The notes under the pieces are model-generated. The model did no database searches and was not told where the DNA came from. It worked only from the letters and a program-made list of their open reading frames with translations. From Chromera velia (taxonomy: Eukaryota; Sar; Chromeraceae), in contig JAHBMJ010004831.1 in assembly GCA_018398765.1 (NCBI GenBank), positions 49,421 through 76,418 of the forward strand: a DNA stretch of 26,998 nt, given 5' to 3'. Shown piece by piece: positions 8,567 to 21,900 of the stretch. Within the stretch, counting starts at the first letter, position 1, and each line of letters opens with the position of its first letter. Position numbers and translations under genes: made by a program.

Positions 8567-9880
8567 TTGTACAGTATGCACTTCCGGCAGCCTTCTGTCA
8601 CGCCCTCGCCTTCATCCAACACACCCATGGCAAAGAGAGGGCTGCAATCAGAAACTCCCTCTCATGTCCCTTTCCAGCTCACCCCAATGATATTGAAGAA
8701 CGTCCGCCGCTTCAAGCCCGTGCCCGTTGAGAGTCTCCGCAGCGCTGCGGACGCTCTCGATGCCGAGGGAGAGGGAAGCGACCTGGTTCTCCTCATCCGA
8801 CTGGGGAGTGACCTGAACGCTCTGATGGTCCTTTCTGATGAAGAGAAACCCGACGGGTCCGACGCGCTGCAACCCTACAAGGCGGCAGTGTTGCATCTGA
8901 TGGCGAAGAGGGGATCCGGTGTTTGCGTGAGGAGACTGCTCTCGTTTGGTGCCTTTCTTGAAAGAAGGGACTCCAACGGAGAGACCTGTCTCAATGTTGC
9001 TGCTGCCAACGGTAAACTCCCAGTTGTGAAGTACCTCATAGACGCAGGAGCAGACGTGAACAGCCCGTCTCCGTCTGGCTGGACGGTGTTGATGGAGGCA
9101 GCCAGCAGGGGCCACCCTGAGGTGGTCACGCTGTTGTTGGAATCGGGGGCAGAGAAGGATGCGTTGGACGAGGATGGCATGACAGCTGTCATTGCCGCCT
9201 CTGGTATGGGTGAGGTGGAAGTTCTGCGAGTTCTTTTACAGGCCAACGCCGATGTGCACAAATTCGGTATGACTGGTCCGACTGCTCTTATGTTTGCAAG
9301 CAAAAATGGAGAGACGGCAGCGATACGTGTTCTCCTGGAGGAGGGGGGAGTGGAAGTGAACGAGATAGGGTTTCTGAACACGTCGACTGCACTCCATGAC
9401 GCTGCGCTGGGTGGTCATGCAGACGCTGTCCGAGTGTTGGCTGCTGCAGGAGCATATCTCGATGCCGAATCGGCGCATGGCCGTACAGCCCTCATCCTCG
9501 CCTCTTCGATGAATCATGTCGAGACTGTGGAGGTGCTTCTCGAGGCAGGGGCTGATGTGAACATCATCGATTCCGGTCACTGCTCAAGCCTCTTCCATGC
9601 CTCCGAGCAGGGACACGAAGAGATCGTTCAAGTCCTTATTGATGCAGGTGCGGATGTCGAAGGCTCAGAGTTCACCGGTGCGGGAATGCCGGCACAGTCG
9701 CCTCTGATGGCGGCCGCTTATGAAGGGCACGCAGGGGTTGTGAGGCTTCTCCTTGAAGGAAAGGCGAAGCTGGACAGAAGGGACGCGCACGGCTTTACTG
9801 CCCTCTCGCTGGCCGCACAAAACGACCACATGGAGGTACTCCAGATTTTAAAAGCTGCAGAAGAAATGAACGTATCTTAA
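8567..9880 (+). CDS. Intronless ankyrin-repeat protein, 437 residues
   Basis: This single open exon encodes a protein made almost entirely of ankyrin repeats from about residue 100 to residue 432. These helix-turn-helix modules mediate protein-protein binding. The repeats show the consensus 'G-x-T-(A/P)-L-x-x-A-(A/S)-x-x-G-H-x-x-(V/I)-V-x-x-L-L-x-x-G-A-(D/E)-(V/L)'. Examples are SGWTVLMEAASRGHPEVVTL, HGRTALILASSMNHVETVEV and HGFTALSLAAQNDHMEVLQI. I count about nine or ten repeats, one with an insertion (VEGSEFTGAGMPAQSP). No catalytic or membrane domain is attached, so the partner cannot be named. Start codons at 8567, 8627 and 8687 are all possible. The one at 8627 (CCCATGG) has the best context, and a YAG at 8674-8676 before 8687 could mean a spliced leader exon. 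The lack of introns contrasts with its neighbours and is compatible with a retrocopy or with an origin in a large repeat family. Confidence 0.9.
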   Translation: MYSMHFRQPSVTPSPSSNTPMAKRGLQSETPSHVPFQLTPMILKNVRRFKPVPVESLRSAADALDAEGEGSDLVLLIRLGSDLNALMVLSDEEKPDGSDALQPYKAAVLHLMAKRGSGVCVRRLLSFGAFLERRDSNGETCLNVAAANGKLPVVKYLIDAGADVNSPSPSGWTVLMEAASRGHPEVVTLLLESGAEKDALDEDGMTAVIAASGMGEVEVLRVLLQANADVHKFGMTGPTALMFASKNGETAAIRVLLEEGGVEVNEIGFLNTSTALHDAALGGHADAVRVLAAAGAYLDAESAHGRTALILASSMNHVETVEVLLEAGADVNIIDSGHCSSLFHASEQGHEEIVQVLIDAGADVEGSEFTGAGMPAQSPLMAAAYEGHAGVVRLLLEGKAKLDRRDAHGFTALSLAAQNDHMEVLQILKAAEEMNVS

Positions 9881-10937
9881 ACAGACAATATCTAAGACAA
9901 TATAAGGCTGCTAATTAATTCATATTTTTTATTCAGGCATAACTTTTGATGTTAATTCGGGTTAACGTGCTTATTTATTAATGGCTACTATACTAGAATC
10001 CGACTCAGAGTCACAGATTATTACTTATTTGTCATTTAATACAATGACATTTATCGATCACTTATCCTAAATCCGATAGTACAAAAACTTTCTCATGCCC
10101 TCTATACACAGTAATTAATCATGAGTCATAGTATAGAAAACTGAAAATAAAACTGTTTTATGATTTGATAATTCAAAGTTAATCTTATCATCATCAATCA
10201 TAGTAGTACGTACGCTGTGTTAGACGCCATGATCGCTATCATCATTGACTTATCCTAATTCTGATCCTGATAATTAATATATAATATTATAAATAGGCAT
10301 CTAACGTTCTGTGACCACTAGCAGTCTGGCAGGTCATTAGGCAAGTCAATACAAATAGACTCGGAGCACTGGGCCAAGTTTAAATTTATAAACTATCGAT
10401 CAAACTACTCCATATAATATTTTCTAAGAACTGGCTAAAGGCGAATACTCTAGCAAATACTTCAAAAAAAAAATCAATCAAATTAAATCAAATCGTTTCT
10501 TTTAAATTTATTCTAGAATTTATATGTAAAATATATAGAAATCATATACTGAATCATGTTAATGATCAACATTTGTACCGGTTATACCACCAATTCTCAC
10601 GAGCACTAGCTGAAAGAAGCCTATATATAAGATATCAAGTTTATTGAGATGAGCGTAGATGAGCTTCAGTGTATTCAAGTTAGAGAGTCTATTGCACCAA
10701 ATAGAATCATCACACTGTGTCAGAAAGTTCTCTCCAATTACGTTGCGTACTAAAGCAGAGCATCCGCCTAGCGGGCTGCATCTCAAAAACTCCGATCGAG
10801 GGTCTCTCTTTCTTAGGGTTCGATATCCTGCAGAAACACGAGCAAAGGAAATCATATGGTCGACTTTAATTCTCAAAGCATGTTTTTCTTCGATCTGTAT
10901 TCCTGCCTCAAATTTCCTTGTGCAAGGCTCCCGCCCG
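9881..10937. other. AT-rich spacer between convergent genes
   Basis: This spacer separates the 3' end of the ankyrin gene from the 3' end of IFT122. It is AT-rich, with dense TAAT/ATTA words up to about 10560 and mixed composition after that. It contains no TGCATGCA array and no GC-rich island, unlike the three spacers that hold gene starts. No coding sequence or RNA gene was recognised. The IFT122 transcript may extend into its right-hand part. Confidence 0.65.
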
Positions 10938-11123
10938 CTACCCGGAGGATCCACACACTGTCTTCCTTACAAGCCCTGGACTGCACCCGCCGGAACGACC
11001 ACCAGGCTTTGATCTGTTTTCTTTCTGTTCACAGTGCGTTCTTTTCATCATATGTTGGAAACAACCGTTCGGACCAAAAAATCTCTTTGCTCGTAAGGCA
11101 GCTGGTGTGAACACAAAACGGAG

Positions 11124-11447
11124 TCAACAAAAGAGACACGCAAAAGAATGCCACACAAAGAAATGTATTCCAAAAAGGAGAAACAAGGATCCCTTGTCGT
11201 ACCCCCGTACCTGGCTCTTGCACAAGGGGCATGCGGGGCTCTGCAGCCAATGGGACTCCAGGGCTCCCGCATGGAAGAAGTGCCCGCAGGCAGGACAGAG
11301 GACGATCTCGACCTCCGGGAGCATGTTGCGGAAATAGAGGTCCTTCAATAGAGGGGAGATCTTCGAGAACTCAACGATGAAAATCTGAAGGCAGGAGATG
11401 GGGGGGACATCGAGGAGTGACATGCAAATTGTAGAGGTCACGCACAT

Positions 11448-11479
<32 letters not shown>

Positions 11480-14400
11480 GCGCGCGCACGCACGCACACA
11501 CCCACCCACACACAAACACAGAGAGAGAGAGAGAGCGAGAGAGGGATTCATCAAAGATTTGTGTCACTTGAGATTAAGCTATGAAAACACTGAGTGTCCT
11601 CTCCCACGTCTTAAATCTCTCTTTCCTTCTCTATTTTTTCTTCTTATTCGGGTTCTTTCTTGTTCTCTTCTCTCGTCAGAGAGAGAGAGAGAGAGAAAGA
11701 AAGAAAGAAAGCAAGAAAGCAAGAAAGAAATGATCTATCTATCAAGCAACTCTCGGGCTACGTTTCTTTCTCCATCCCCACCACGAACTGAATCTCTTAA
11801 CTGGACTTCCAGACACAGGCAGACAGGCAGACAGACAAACCTGGTCAGGGTCCAATTGTCTGAGCATCTCCCTGTCCACCACGAAGGGCTGGTACCCCTC
11901 CCCCGAACTCGTCAGGTTCGCCTGCTCCACCATCCTCTGGACAAGGGGATCCGAATCGTCTGCATCCATCCATGTGGCAGGCAACATTCGTTCGTTCGTT
12001 CGTTTCTTTGTTGTTTTTTTTTGGGGGGGGGGAGGGGGGAATGTAAGTGGAGGAAGGTTGGACTTTGGAATCATCGATGGATGGATGCAGAGCGTACGGG
12101 CAAAGCCGGATGGATAGGTAGACACAGGGAGCACGGTGCTGCTGTTCATGTTTCTTTTTGACTTATGCTGTCAAAAACCCAGTGAGAAAGAAGGTGAGAA
12201 AGAAGGGCCGGGTGGACAAAATGAAAAAACAAGGGACCAGCCGACCAACCATCCAGTCCTGCCTCAAACCTCAGAGTGTCCACGTCTCCCTCCCCTCCCT
12301 GTTGTTGTTTCCACCCCCCCCTTCCCCTGGGCGGCTCCTCTTCAATCAGCCTCCGGGCCTCCTCGGGAGATATCACAGGGTCGACCTCAAACTCAACCAG
12401 GGGGAGGACGTCAAATCCCAAAAAGGAGCGGATCAGAGGGTGGAAACAGGTCGAGCAAGAGTCTGCATTCATGCATCAGATCGATTATCCTGTCTCTCGG
12501 TCTGTCAATCATGTGTCGACTTCTTTTTTCTTTGACTGACGATCAGACGGACAGACAGTGAGAAAGAAAAGGAAGGTACAAGGGAACGGGAGTGGAAAGG
12601 GGATCGTGGAGAAAAAAGAAAAAGAAGGGAGACAGGTTTTTTGGACGGCTAGCGAAGGCCAGGAGGAAACGAGATCCGCAGAAATGCTAAACTTCTGGAG
12701 GACTGAAATTCATCTTGGTGGGCGTTGAGAAAACAAACAGAAAAGAAAGGGACTTGAAGCAATGTGAAAAGCAAGGCAACCAGTCCACCCACCGACCTGC
12801 ATTGGCTCTCAACAAAGGCACCGCGCTCATGCACCTTGCACACACCGCCAGGAGTTCCTCCCCGTCAGTGAAGGGCATACCCCTTGCTGTCAGTGCCGCC
12901 GCGTCCACCTGGTTCCTCCAGGAGGGGGGGATTGTGAGGGTCTGCAGGCGCTCGTAGCTCTGCCTGGCCAGTTTGTGCGCCCCCAGACCTGGAGCTCTCC
13001 TCGCGAGTGCGTAGAGGATGTACAGTCTGGACACACCGGGAGGCACTGACTTCATCTCAAACCCCGAGGGGGGGGCTGAGGCAGCGAAGACTGTCGCGTG
13101 TGCGTGCTCGTACCCGTAAGAGGAGGGGGGTCCACTCACTGAAGGAAGAAAGGAGAGTTAGAGGAAGTCAGACAGAACACAGAAAGACAGGAAAACAGCC
13201 GGCAGAAAGGACTGAAGGGAGACATGTTATGTCTGTCTAGACTTTGTCTGTCAAGTCACACTATCCACTAAAAGACAAAATGCGGGATACATTCCTTCTT
13301 GAAAGAAAGAAAGAACAAAAAACAGCGAAGGTGAGTGATCGAACTCCAGATCTCTCTCCTGTCTGGCAGCAAGCACAATGAATGAAAATGCGCGTGCCTA
13401 CTTTGAGACTTCCTTCCACATAAATTGAACGGAGCAGCGGTGCCGTGAAAGAGAGAGCGTGCACTGCAGACTCACAGTGAATGTGCCGTGCCTCCGGGAT
13501 GGCCTCCTGATCTTCGTAGGCGTGTGCGAACTTTCTGTTTCCTATCCTGCCCTCTGAGTCCCTCTCCACACACAGAGGCTTCCCTACAGGCGCCAACTGA
13601 GGGGAGGCCTGGGTATTCCAAAGGAAGAGGGCGGCGTTGGCAACGAAGTCCGCGTTCAGGGTCGTGAACGGCTCTGCAAACAGGCAGGCAGGCAGGTGGG
13701 TGTCGTCAGTGGGAGGGGGTTTGAGGATAAAAGCATCAATCAGGCGGAGAACGGCCTGAGTGGACAGTGGGAATACTGATGGAGTGAGTACTTTAGTAGA
13801 AGCAAGACCCAAAACAGGACTCAACTTTTGCTTATTTTTGAGTTTGTTTTTGCATTCTTTACTTTCTCACTGAGTTACCTGCTGACCTGTGACAAAGCAG
13901 TACACGAAGGAATAGGCAAAGAAGATTTCGCTCCGAAGCCTACACTGCCAGAAAAGATTCACAGCCTGCATGCCACAAAGGAATAAGAGAGGGAGGAGAG
14001 AGGCGTGAGTGAACCAGAGAGAGAGGCACACAAGCTAAAGCGCATGCAGAGGGCACTGTGGAACTGCCCATTCGGAGAGAAGAAAAAGTCCTCGTGTCCG
14101 ACAGAAAAAAAGAAGACGGCACATGCTTTTTGATATTCTGCAAGGGTGCCATCACATGACACGCGGCTTCAGTGAGTCGGCAAAGAGAGACATGGAAAAT
14201 TCCAGCCAGCCAGAGCAAAAATCAGACGGGCAAAGACGTACACACGACCGGACAGAAACGCAAATAAATAAAGAGGGCCGGACGTTCTGATAAGGACAGG
14301 ACCTGACTCTGACTCACGTGTTTCTTCTCTGCCTCTGTTGCCTTTGGACGGAGCGACTGCAGTGCCTCCACCGCAAGATGCCAATGCAACACCGCAGCGT

Positions 14401-17400
14401 CCCTATACCGCCTCTCTCTCACTGCATTGTTGGTCAGTTTGAGGAGCATCAGCAGAGCGAGGTCTCTCCTGCCTGCCTTCTGGAAGGCCGCCCTCGCCTC
14501 CTCGAATCTATCATGGAGGCACAACCACTCAGCCCAGGGGATGTACACGAGCTCACCCAGCTCAGGATGCTGCACACACACACGCAGTCGTTGGTTCGAA
14601 AGCATAAAAACAGAAGAAGCACACACCTCCATGGAGGAAGGGGGGGATGGAAGGGTCCCCGTGCCCATTCAGTCACTCACGTCACCGGGGGGAATTCGAC
14701 ACAGCAAAATAGCAACAGCAAAAACACGTTGAACACTTCCCAGTCACTCCATCTTGCCCAAACCGACCCCGCAGACAAACATGCACAGGCACATAGAGGA
14801 GCAGAAAAGTAGAGAGAGACACATGCCCAACACCCGCACGCCCACCCACGCCACCCCCGCGAGAGAGTGCTGACAGACCGACGGACCGTCTCGCATATCT
14901 GGAACGCCTCCTCCCATCTCTGTGCGTCCACATGCAATTTCACCAACAGCCGTACTTCTCCAAGCTTTAAGATGGTCTCTCTGGCAAAGGGAAAGTGATT
15001 ACACACTCTGAAAACAGCCAGCGCCTTGTGCAGCTCCTCCTTGTCTTCTCTTCGCAGCTGACGTACTACCTCTATGAGGGCGTCGAGCTGCAAAGAGGAA
15101 GGTGCATATTGCATTAGAGCAACATGAACAAGTGTTAATGAAAGTTTCACACGAGGCCTTAATTGAAGGAGGCCGTCGAGGTGCATGGCAGGAGACATCA
15201 AGCAAAAAAAAAAAATGAATGCATGCATACGCAGAAAAGAAAAGAAACATCCTGACAACTGAGACGGCGAAACATTTTATGCAGCGAACGAGAGCGAGCC
15301 ACGCTCTCGCACGCCTCCCATCAGGCTCCTCCTCTCTTCAAAAAAGGAAGGATGGAACCTTTCTTGACGATACGAGAGAGAAAGAGAAAACAGACAGCTG
15401 AGTAGACCGGAATTTGTGTCTTTTCTGCGCAGAAAGATTTCTTTTCTTTCCTTTCCTCCGAAACTTTTCCCAGCTGTGCAGAAAATACACCCTTCCCTTT
15501 TTTCCGATTTGACGACCGCAGGCCCGTTTCCATATCGGAGTGACGTACCGCCTGTATTTTACAGAAGATGTCGAGCGCCTTCTTCAGCTGCCCGCTCTTC
15601 ACGTACATCTCCCCTGCGGCTCTCAAGTCTCCGTCCTCCTCCGCAGCCGCGGCCTGCAGGAGGATCAAACGCTGCTGCACCCCTCCTGCACCTCCAGGAC
15701 CGCGCCCTTCCTCTCCCGCCTGAAGTCACAAAGGAAGGAAGGAAGCAAAGCACTTTGACCAAGATCATATCAACAGATTGAGCGATTGATTCCATACTTT
15801 TCTCTACAGACAAGAAACTGACAAATGCAGAGTGAGAGACAGAATGCGAAAAAAAAGTAGAGCATAAATAGACAAAGCCATGAAGGCACACGCGGAAGAA
15901 CAAAAAGCGTCGAACAGTGCCCAAAAGAAAGTTTCCAACGGACGACACTTTGCGAGAGACATTGACGACCTACTGATGTCATCGCAGAGTTGATTACCAA
16001 GAGATAGACAGACAGACAGACAGACAGACCTGCAAAGGATCCACCATGCGAGAGTAAAAGATCCGGGCAGCAATAGCACCCGAGTTAGCAGCCCCCCCCG
16101 CCCCGAGATTTTGTCTGTTCAGACGATCCCGGATCACCGCGCCTGCCCCCAGACCCATCACTGCACTATCCACGTCTGCCCCCCCCTTCTCCCCGTCCTC
16201 TCCAGCCCCTCCCACGCCCCCCAGAGCCGCTCCCCCGACACCTGCTGCGGCAACAGCCGATGCCCCCACAGCGACACCACCGAGTCCCCCAAGCCCGAGA
16301 TCCCCTCCTGCAAGCAAGTGCATCAAGAGGAAAGGAAAGGAAACGAGTCGTCAAGGGGGAGGGAGAGAGGGAGGGAGGGGGGGAGATTTTTGAGAAAGAG
16401 AAAAAACGAAAGAATCGGGCGAAACATTGGACTCACTATGCGGGAAGGACACGTTTCTTCCTGCCTTCCTTCCTTCCTTCCTGCCTTCCTTCCTTCCTTG
16501 CTTTCTTCCTGCCTTCCTTCCTTCCTTCCTTCCTTCCTTGCTTTCTTCCTGCCTTCCTTCCTTCCTTCCTTCCTTGCTTTCTGCCTGCCTTCCTTCCTTC
16601 CTTCCTTGCTTTCTTCCTTCCTTCCTTCCTTCCTGCCTTCCTTCCTTCCTTGCTTGCTTTCTTCCTTCCTTCCTTCCTTCCTTGCTTTCTTCCTGCCTTC
16701 CTTCCTTCCTTCCTTCCTTGCTTTCTTCCTTCCTTCCTTCCTTCCTTGCTTTCTTCCTGCCTTCCTTCCTTGCTTGCTTGCTTTCTTCCTGCCTTCCTTC
16801 CTTCCTTCCTTGCTTTCTTCCTGCCTTCCTTCCTTCCTTCCTTCCTTCCTTGCTTTCTTCCTGCCTTCCTTCCTTCCTTCCTTGCTTTCTTCCTTCCTTC
16901 CTTCCTTCCTTCCTGCCTTCCTTCCTTGCTTGCTTTCTTCCTTCCTTCCTTCCTTCCTTCCTTGCTTTCTTCCTGCCTTCCTTCCTTCCTTGCTTTCTTC
17001 CTTCCTTCCTTCCTTCCTTCCTTGCTTTCTTCCTGCCTTCCTTCCTTGCTTGCTTTCTTCCTGCCTTCCTTCCTTCCTTCCTTCGTTCCTTCGTTCGTTC
17101 GTTCGTTCCTTCCTTCCTTCCTTCCTTGCTTTCTTCCTTCCTTCCTTCCTTCCTTCCTTCGTTCCTTCCTTCCTTCCTTCCTTCCTTGCTTTCTTCCTGC
17201 CTTCCTTCCTTCCTTCCTTGCTTTCTTCCTGCCTTCCTTCCTTCCTTCCTTCCTTGCTTTCTTCCTTCCTTCCTTCCTTCCTTGCTTTCTTCCTTCCTTC
17301 CTTCGTTCCTTCCTTCCTTCGTTCGTTCGTTCGTTTCTTCCTTCCTTCCTTCCTTCCTTCATTCATTCATTTATTCATTCATTCGTTTATTGGTTCGTTC

Positions 17401-18129
17401 GTTCGTTCGTTCATTTCAACGGCATCCCCTATCCACACTTTTGAGCAAGGAGAAAAGACAGTCAGAGGAGAAATGCGCACAGGCGAGAGTCACAAAAGGA
17501 AGATGGACCAACTCCCCCTCAGAAGACAGAGAGAGAGAGAGAGAGAGCAAGAAAAAGTAAAGTCACAGACACGACAAAGGAAAGACCCGCAAAACCATCT
17601 ACAAAAAAGAAGACAGACAAACCTCCGAGTCCCCCTGCTGCGCCTCCCTCCAGGTCCCCCCCCACCTCCCCCCCCAAGTTGGCCGACACCAACGAGTCCG
17701 GGATCCCCCCACCCAGGGCTCCCTGTGCCGAGAGCTTCTCCGCCAGAGCCGCCAGCCTCTTGGCCTCGTCCCACAGGTGGAGGTCCGTGTACATCTCGAC
17801 TGCCATCTGGGGCTGTCCTGCCTTCAAGAACATCTCCTCAGCCTCTGCGAAGCGGGATTGGAAGGCCAAAACCTGCAGAATGGCAGGCAGGCACACAATA
17901 AACGGTCTGTCTCTCCATACATTCAACCATCAAGTCACTCATGCGCATCCGAATTCGGTGGTACAAAATCAAAACGAAACGCATGCGTGCGTGCGTGTTC
18001 ATTCTCTGGGAGAGCTGAGGATCCGCGTGATGAGTTCATCCAACAACAAGGCGAGAGAAAAAACGAGAAAGGAAGAGAGTCAGAGGGGGGTAGAAGAACA
18101 GCTCACCCGCTTTCTTTTTCCATCTCTCC

Positions 18130-18167
<38 letters not shown>

Positions 18168-18863
18168 ACAACCGAACGAAGGGGGCACGAAAAGAAAACA
18201 AAAGAAACACAACACAACGCAACAGAAAGACAGACCTGTGCAAGGATGAGCGCCCTATCTTCCGGAGTGATGGTGCTCCCTCCCTTCGTCTTCGTGCTGA
18301 TGAACAAACGGATCCTTGCAAGCAGGTCGATGTACCTGCATGCATGCATACATGCATGCATACAGGTGAACATGTGCATGTATGCATGAATTACAGAGAT
18401 TGAATGAATGAAGTGGTCATGCAGAGGAGATCGATCTCTCTGACTGCTCAGATCATATCCATGAACCTTCCTTCTTCTCTGTCTGTCTCTTTTCTTCCCT
18501 CCCACCGTTTCTCTCCAAGCACGGCAAACAGGTGACCCTCTCGAGAGGCACAACGGAATCAGTCTACCTCCCGGTCCGATCTCGTCTCTGCAGTCTTCTC
18601 TCGAGACGTTTTCACTTCTCAAAACCACGAGAAAGCGACCAATCATCGACGCATGAAGGAAGCAAAGAAGAACAAGTCACAAAGAAAGAAAGAAAGAAAG
18701 AAAGAACCAACCGAATGTCCCGAATTCGAATGAACCCCCGACGGGCTATGTCCAGTTCCAGTCTCATCAGACACGCAATTGCGAAGTTCCTCCAGTCAGT
18801 GTCCGTCACACCCAGACACCCAACCTGTAAGATGAACAGAGAGACCCGTGAACATACAGAAAC

Positions 18864-18900
<37 letters not shown>

Positions 18901-21900
18901 GAGAGAGAGAATATTCTGCCAAATACGGACGAAACAACAATGAAGAGGGAGACAAACAAAGAAAAAGAGAAACGCTCCCCCCTTCTCCCCCCACCCACAC
19001 TAACCTTGTATGCCGTGTGGAGGTCTCTCTTCTCCACGTACCGGGAGAGGGAGACGCTCTGAGGCACATCGATCGTCTGCATGGAGATGAAGTGCAGGCA
19101 GAAGATCTTGCTGCCCGTGAACCCCACCACAAATCCCTGCAGCTTCTGCGTGTGTGGGGGGAAACTTCCTGTCTTGATCGACAGCTGCCCGTTTCCAGAG
19201 TACGCAAGCATATCCTCCATCTCACTGTTCCATGCCACAGAGTTCGCGTTCGGTTCGCTCATCAGCTGCTGTTGCGTCTCCAAATCGTACACGATCATGT
19301 TCGCTGCCTCGTCGACGACTGCCAGCTGAAGAGAAAAACAAAGCAGAGGGGGGGGGTGACGTGTGCAAAAAGGGAAACAAGAAAGCAGTCCACAATACAA
19401 TTCGAGTTGTGGTTTGATGGATTCATGCGTCAATCACTCGATCGGTCAACATGGACATATCAATTATCACAACCAAAATCGACCCGTAAAAAAAGGGGGG
19501 TGCCGTAAGTGAATCAAAGAGAGAAAAAGACGAGAACGAGGGATTGAAAATCGAAACAGCGCAAGCACCAGCAATTGCAAACCAAAGGGGGGACTGAAGT
19601 GGTCTTTCTGTCATGTGGAAAAAAGCCTCAATCGGAATTGAAGCCTCTTTTAATATTTTTGTTTACTTTCCGGTTGCTTGCAACTTTCAGGAGGCAGAAG
19701 CGCAGATACGCAGATAAACGAGACACTGTGCGAATCCGCCACACACGCATTGTGTCTCCTTCCAAATCTCGATCTCACCCTCTCACCTTCTTCCTGTTCA
19801 TGGACAGATCCAGGCACCGCACTGCCGTGTGTTGTTTGATCAGAGTCACGGGGAAGGGATTGTCGATGAACACTTTCAAAATGTGTCCGTTCTTCAGACC
19901 CACAAGCAGACCCTCTCTCTTTGGAGGGCCCCCCACAACCTTGATGTACCTGCACACGCATGCACATGCACAGGCACAGGCACAGTTTTATTGAAAAAGA
20001 ATTCTGTATGAAAATGAATCCATGCAACCTTGATGTATCTGTACACGCACACGCACGCACAGAAAGAGAGACAGCGAGAGATTTACACACAAAAGCACAA
20101 TAAGTCAGGAGCAGAAGACAGCAACACAAAAGAGATACTCAGCAAGGAGCACAAAACGAAAATCTCACGCCGAATCGCATACCCGTCAGGAATCTACAGG
20201 CCGACTTTTGGCGGAGTTGCTGATATGTACATACACAAACGATAAATCCCTTCACGCACCCACTCCCGAACACACGTACAACACCTCCCTCCCTCCCCCC
20301 CTGTCCATGCAACGAACCAACGTACGCACCTGATGAGAGACTCCAAGATCCAGACCCTCTCGAGTACGCCCTTGAAGGAGTACAGCTGCAGGGTCTTCTC
20401 CTGGCAGAGGATGATGTGGTGGGATGTCACCACCAGGAGGGAACACTCAAACCTAAACAAAACAGAACGAAAGGGAAAGAACGCAACAGGACAGGTCAGA
20501 CAGAGCAGACAGAGAGAATTTTTCTTGTGTAAAGAGCACCCGGCGTTCTTTTCAGTTGCTCGGCCAGACAATCCATCCATCCATCCATCCATCCATCCAT
20601 CCATGAATCCTCAGATCTCGTTCCACCATCGAGCGTAAAAAAAGAAATCGAGCTTGCGTGTTGTACGAATCGTCAAAGCAGGAGAAGGAAAAAATGTCTG
20701 ATGGATATCAGTACAGAAGCTCCTGAGCATCGTGCATTTGTCTACATTCGAGTCCACCGTTGCTGTCTTCTCTTCTCTTTTTTCCCTTTTTCTTTAATTG
20801 CAACAGACTGACTTCTGCCGAATCTTTTCAATGTTCTTGTAGTGCATGTCTAAGGGGTCACTCGACTGGACCTCGTAGATCAACACCTGCAGGAAGAGAG
20901 GGAGGGAGGGAGACACGCGGAGAGAGCTGGATTTGTCTTCTCTTCTTTGTATTCAAACAGACAAACGAACAAAAAGGGGGGCAGTCAGCTAGAGGCGGAC
21001 ATGCTGCTTTCGCTCTCCCAGGCAGGCAGGCACACCTTCACACAAAGAAACAGGCATTCAGACACACCAAGGCAGGAGGAACTGACAAATACAGACTAGT
21101 AAGAGAGAGAAAAAGAGACTACACATAATTAAGAAATTTTCCTCGTCACGATTCTATTCCCCCCTTCACCATGAAAGCCTCTCCGCTTCTGCCGCCAGGA
21201 ACGACCTCTTGCCCCCCGCCCTTCCCTTCCCTCCGTCTATTACTCTTCTGTCTGCACATCGTTCCCTTCTTTCTGTCCTTGTGTACGGACTGCCCTGCCT
21301 GCCTTGCACGGGCAGTCCATTGGCTAACGAGCGTCAACGTACCTTGTCAGAGAGTTGCACCGCAAGTCTGTCTCGATACACGGCGATCTTCTTCACGTAG
21401 TCTTTGCATCGGATGCGGACCTGCAGAAGAAGAGACGAGAAAAGAACAGAGACAGGGGGGTGGGTGGAGAAGTCAAAGGTAGGTAGAGTCAGCGCGCAGA
21501 GCGAGCTCCTACGAATCTTCTGCACAGAAACACTCGAGACTCTCGACGGCGTCTCGCACCGAGGAAACAGACAAAAAAAGTGAGTGCCAAAAGAGGAGAC
21601 ACGACAAAGAGAAGAGCCAAGACGGCGCAGTCGGGTGCCCCCCCCAAAAAGGCAACAGCCGTTCGTCCATCCTGAAAATGAATCAGGAGCTTCACATGCA
21701 AGCAGAGGGAAGCAGAAAAAAGAGAGAAGAGGTGCGCGGGTCTGCATGAAGAAAACAATCCCCCCCCCCTTGGGAGGTGCCTCTTTCTTCCACTGCCTAC
21801 CAACCTTCTGTTCGCTCACGAGATGCTGCACGATGACGTCGGTCATCAACTCTCGGTAGGCGTACCTGCAGGCAGTGTGTGCAGTAATCATCAGCAGGAA

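Noticed and set aside
10740..10850. Possible tRNA or tRNA-derived SINE, with a B-box-like GGTTCGATATCC and an upstream GCAGAGCATCCGCC word
   Set aside because: I could not form an acceptor stem or a 5-7-5 anticodon arm, and the T stem needs wobble pairs. Evidence is insufficient.
11559..12161. 200-codon plus-strand frame
   Set aside because: It is antisense to IFT122 exon 27 and crosses GA and TTCG repeats. There is no family resemblance.
16111..17901. Very long plus-strand frames rich in Phe-Leu-Pro-Ser, and minus-strand frames rich in Gly-Arg-Lys-Glu
   Set aside because: They are produced by a TTCC/GGAA array that lacks stop trinucleotides in any frame, and the region is an IFT122 intron.
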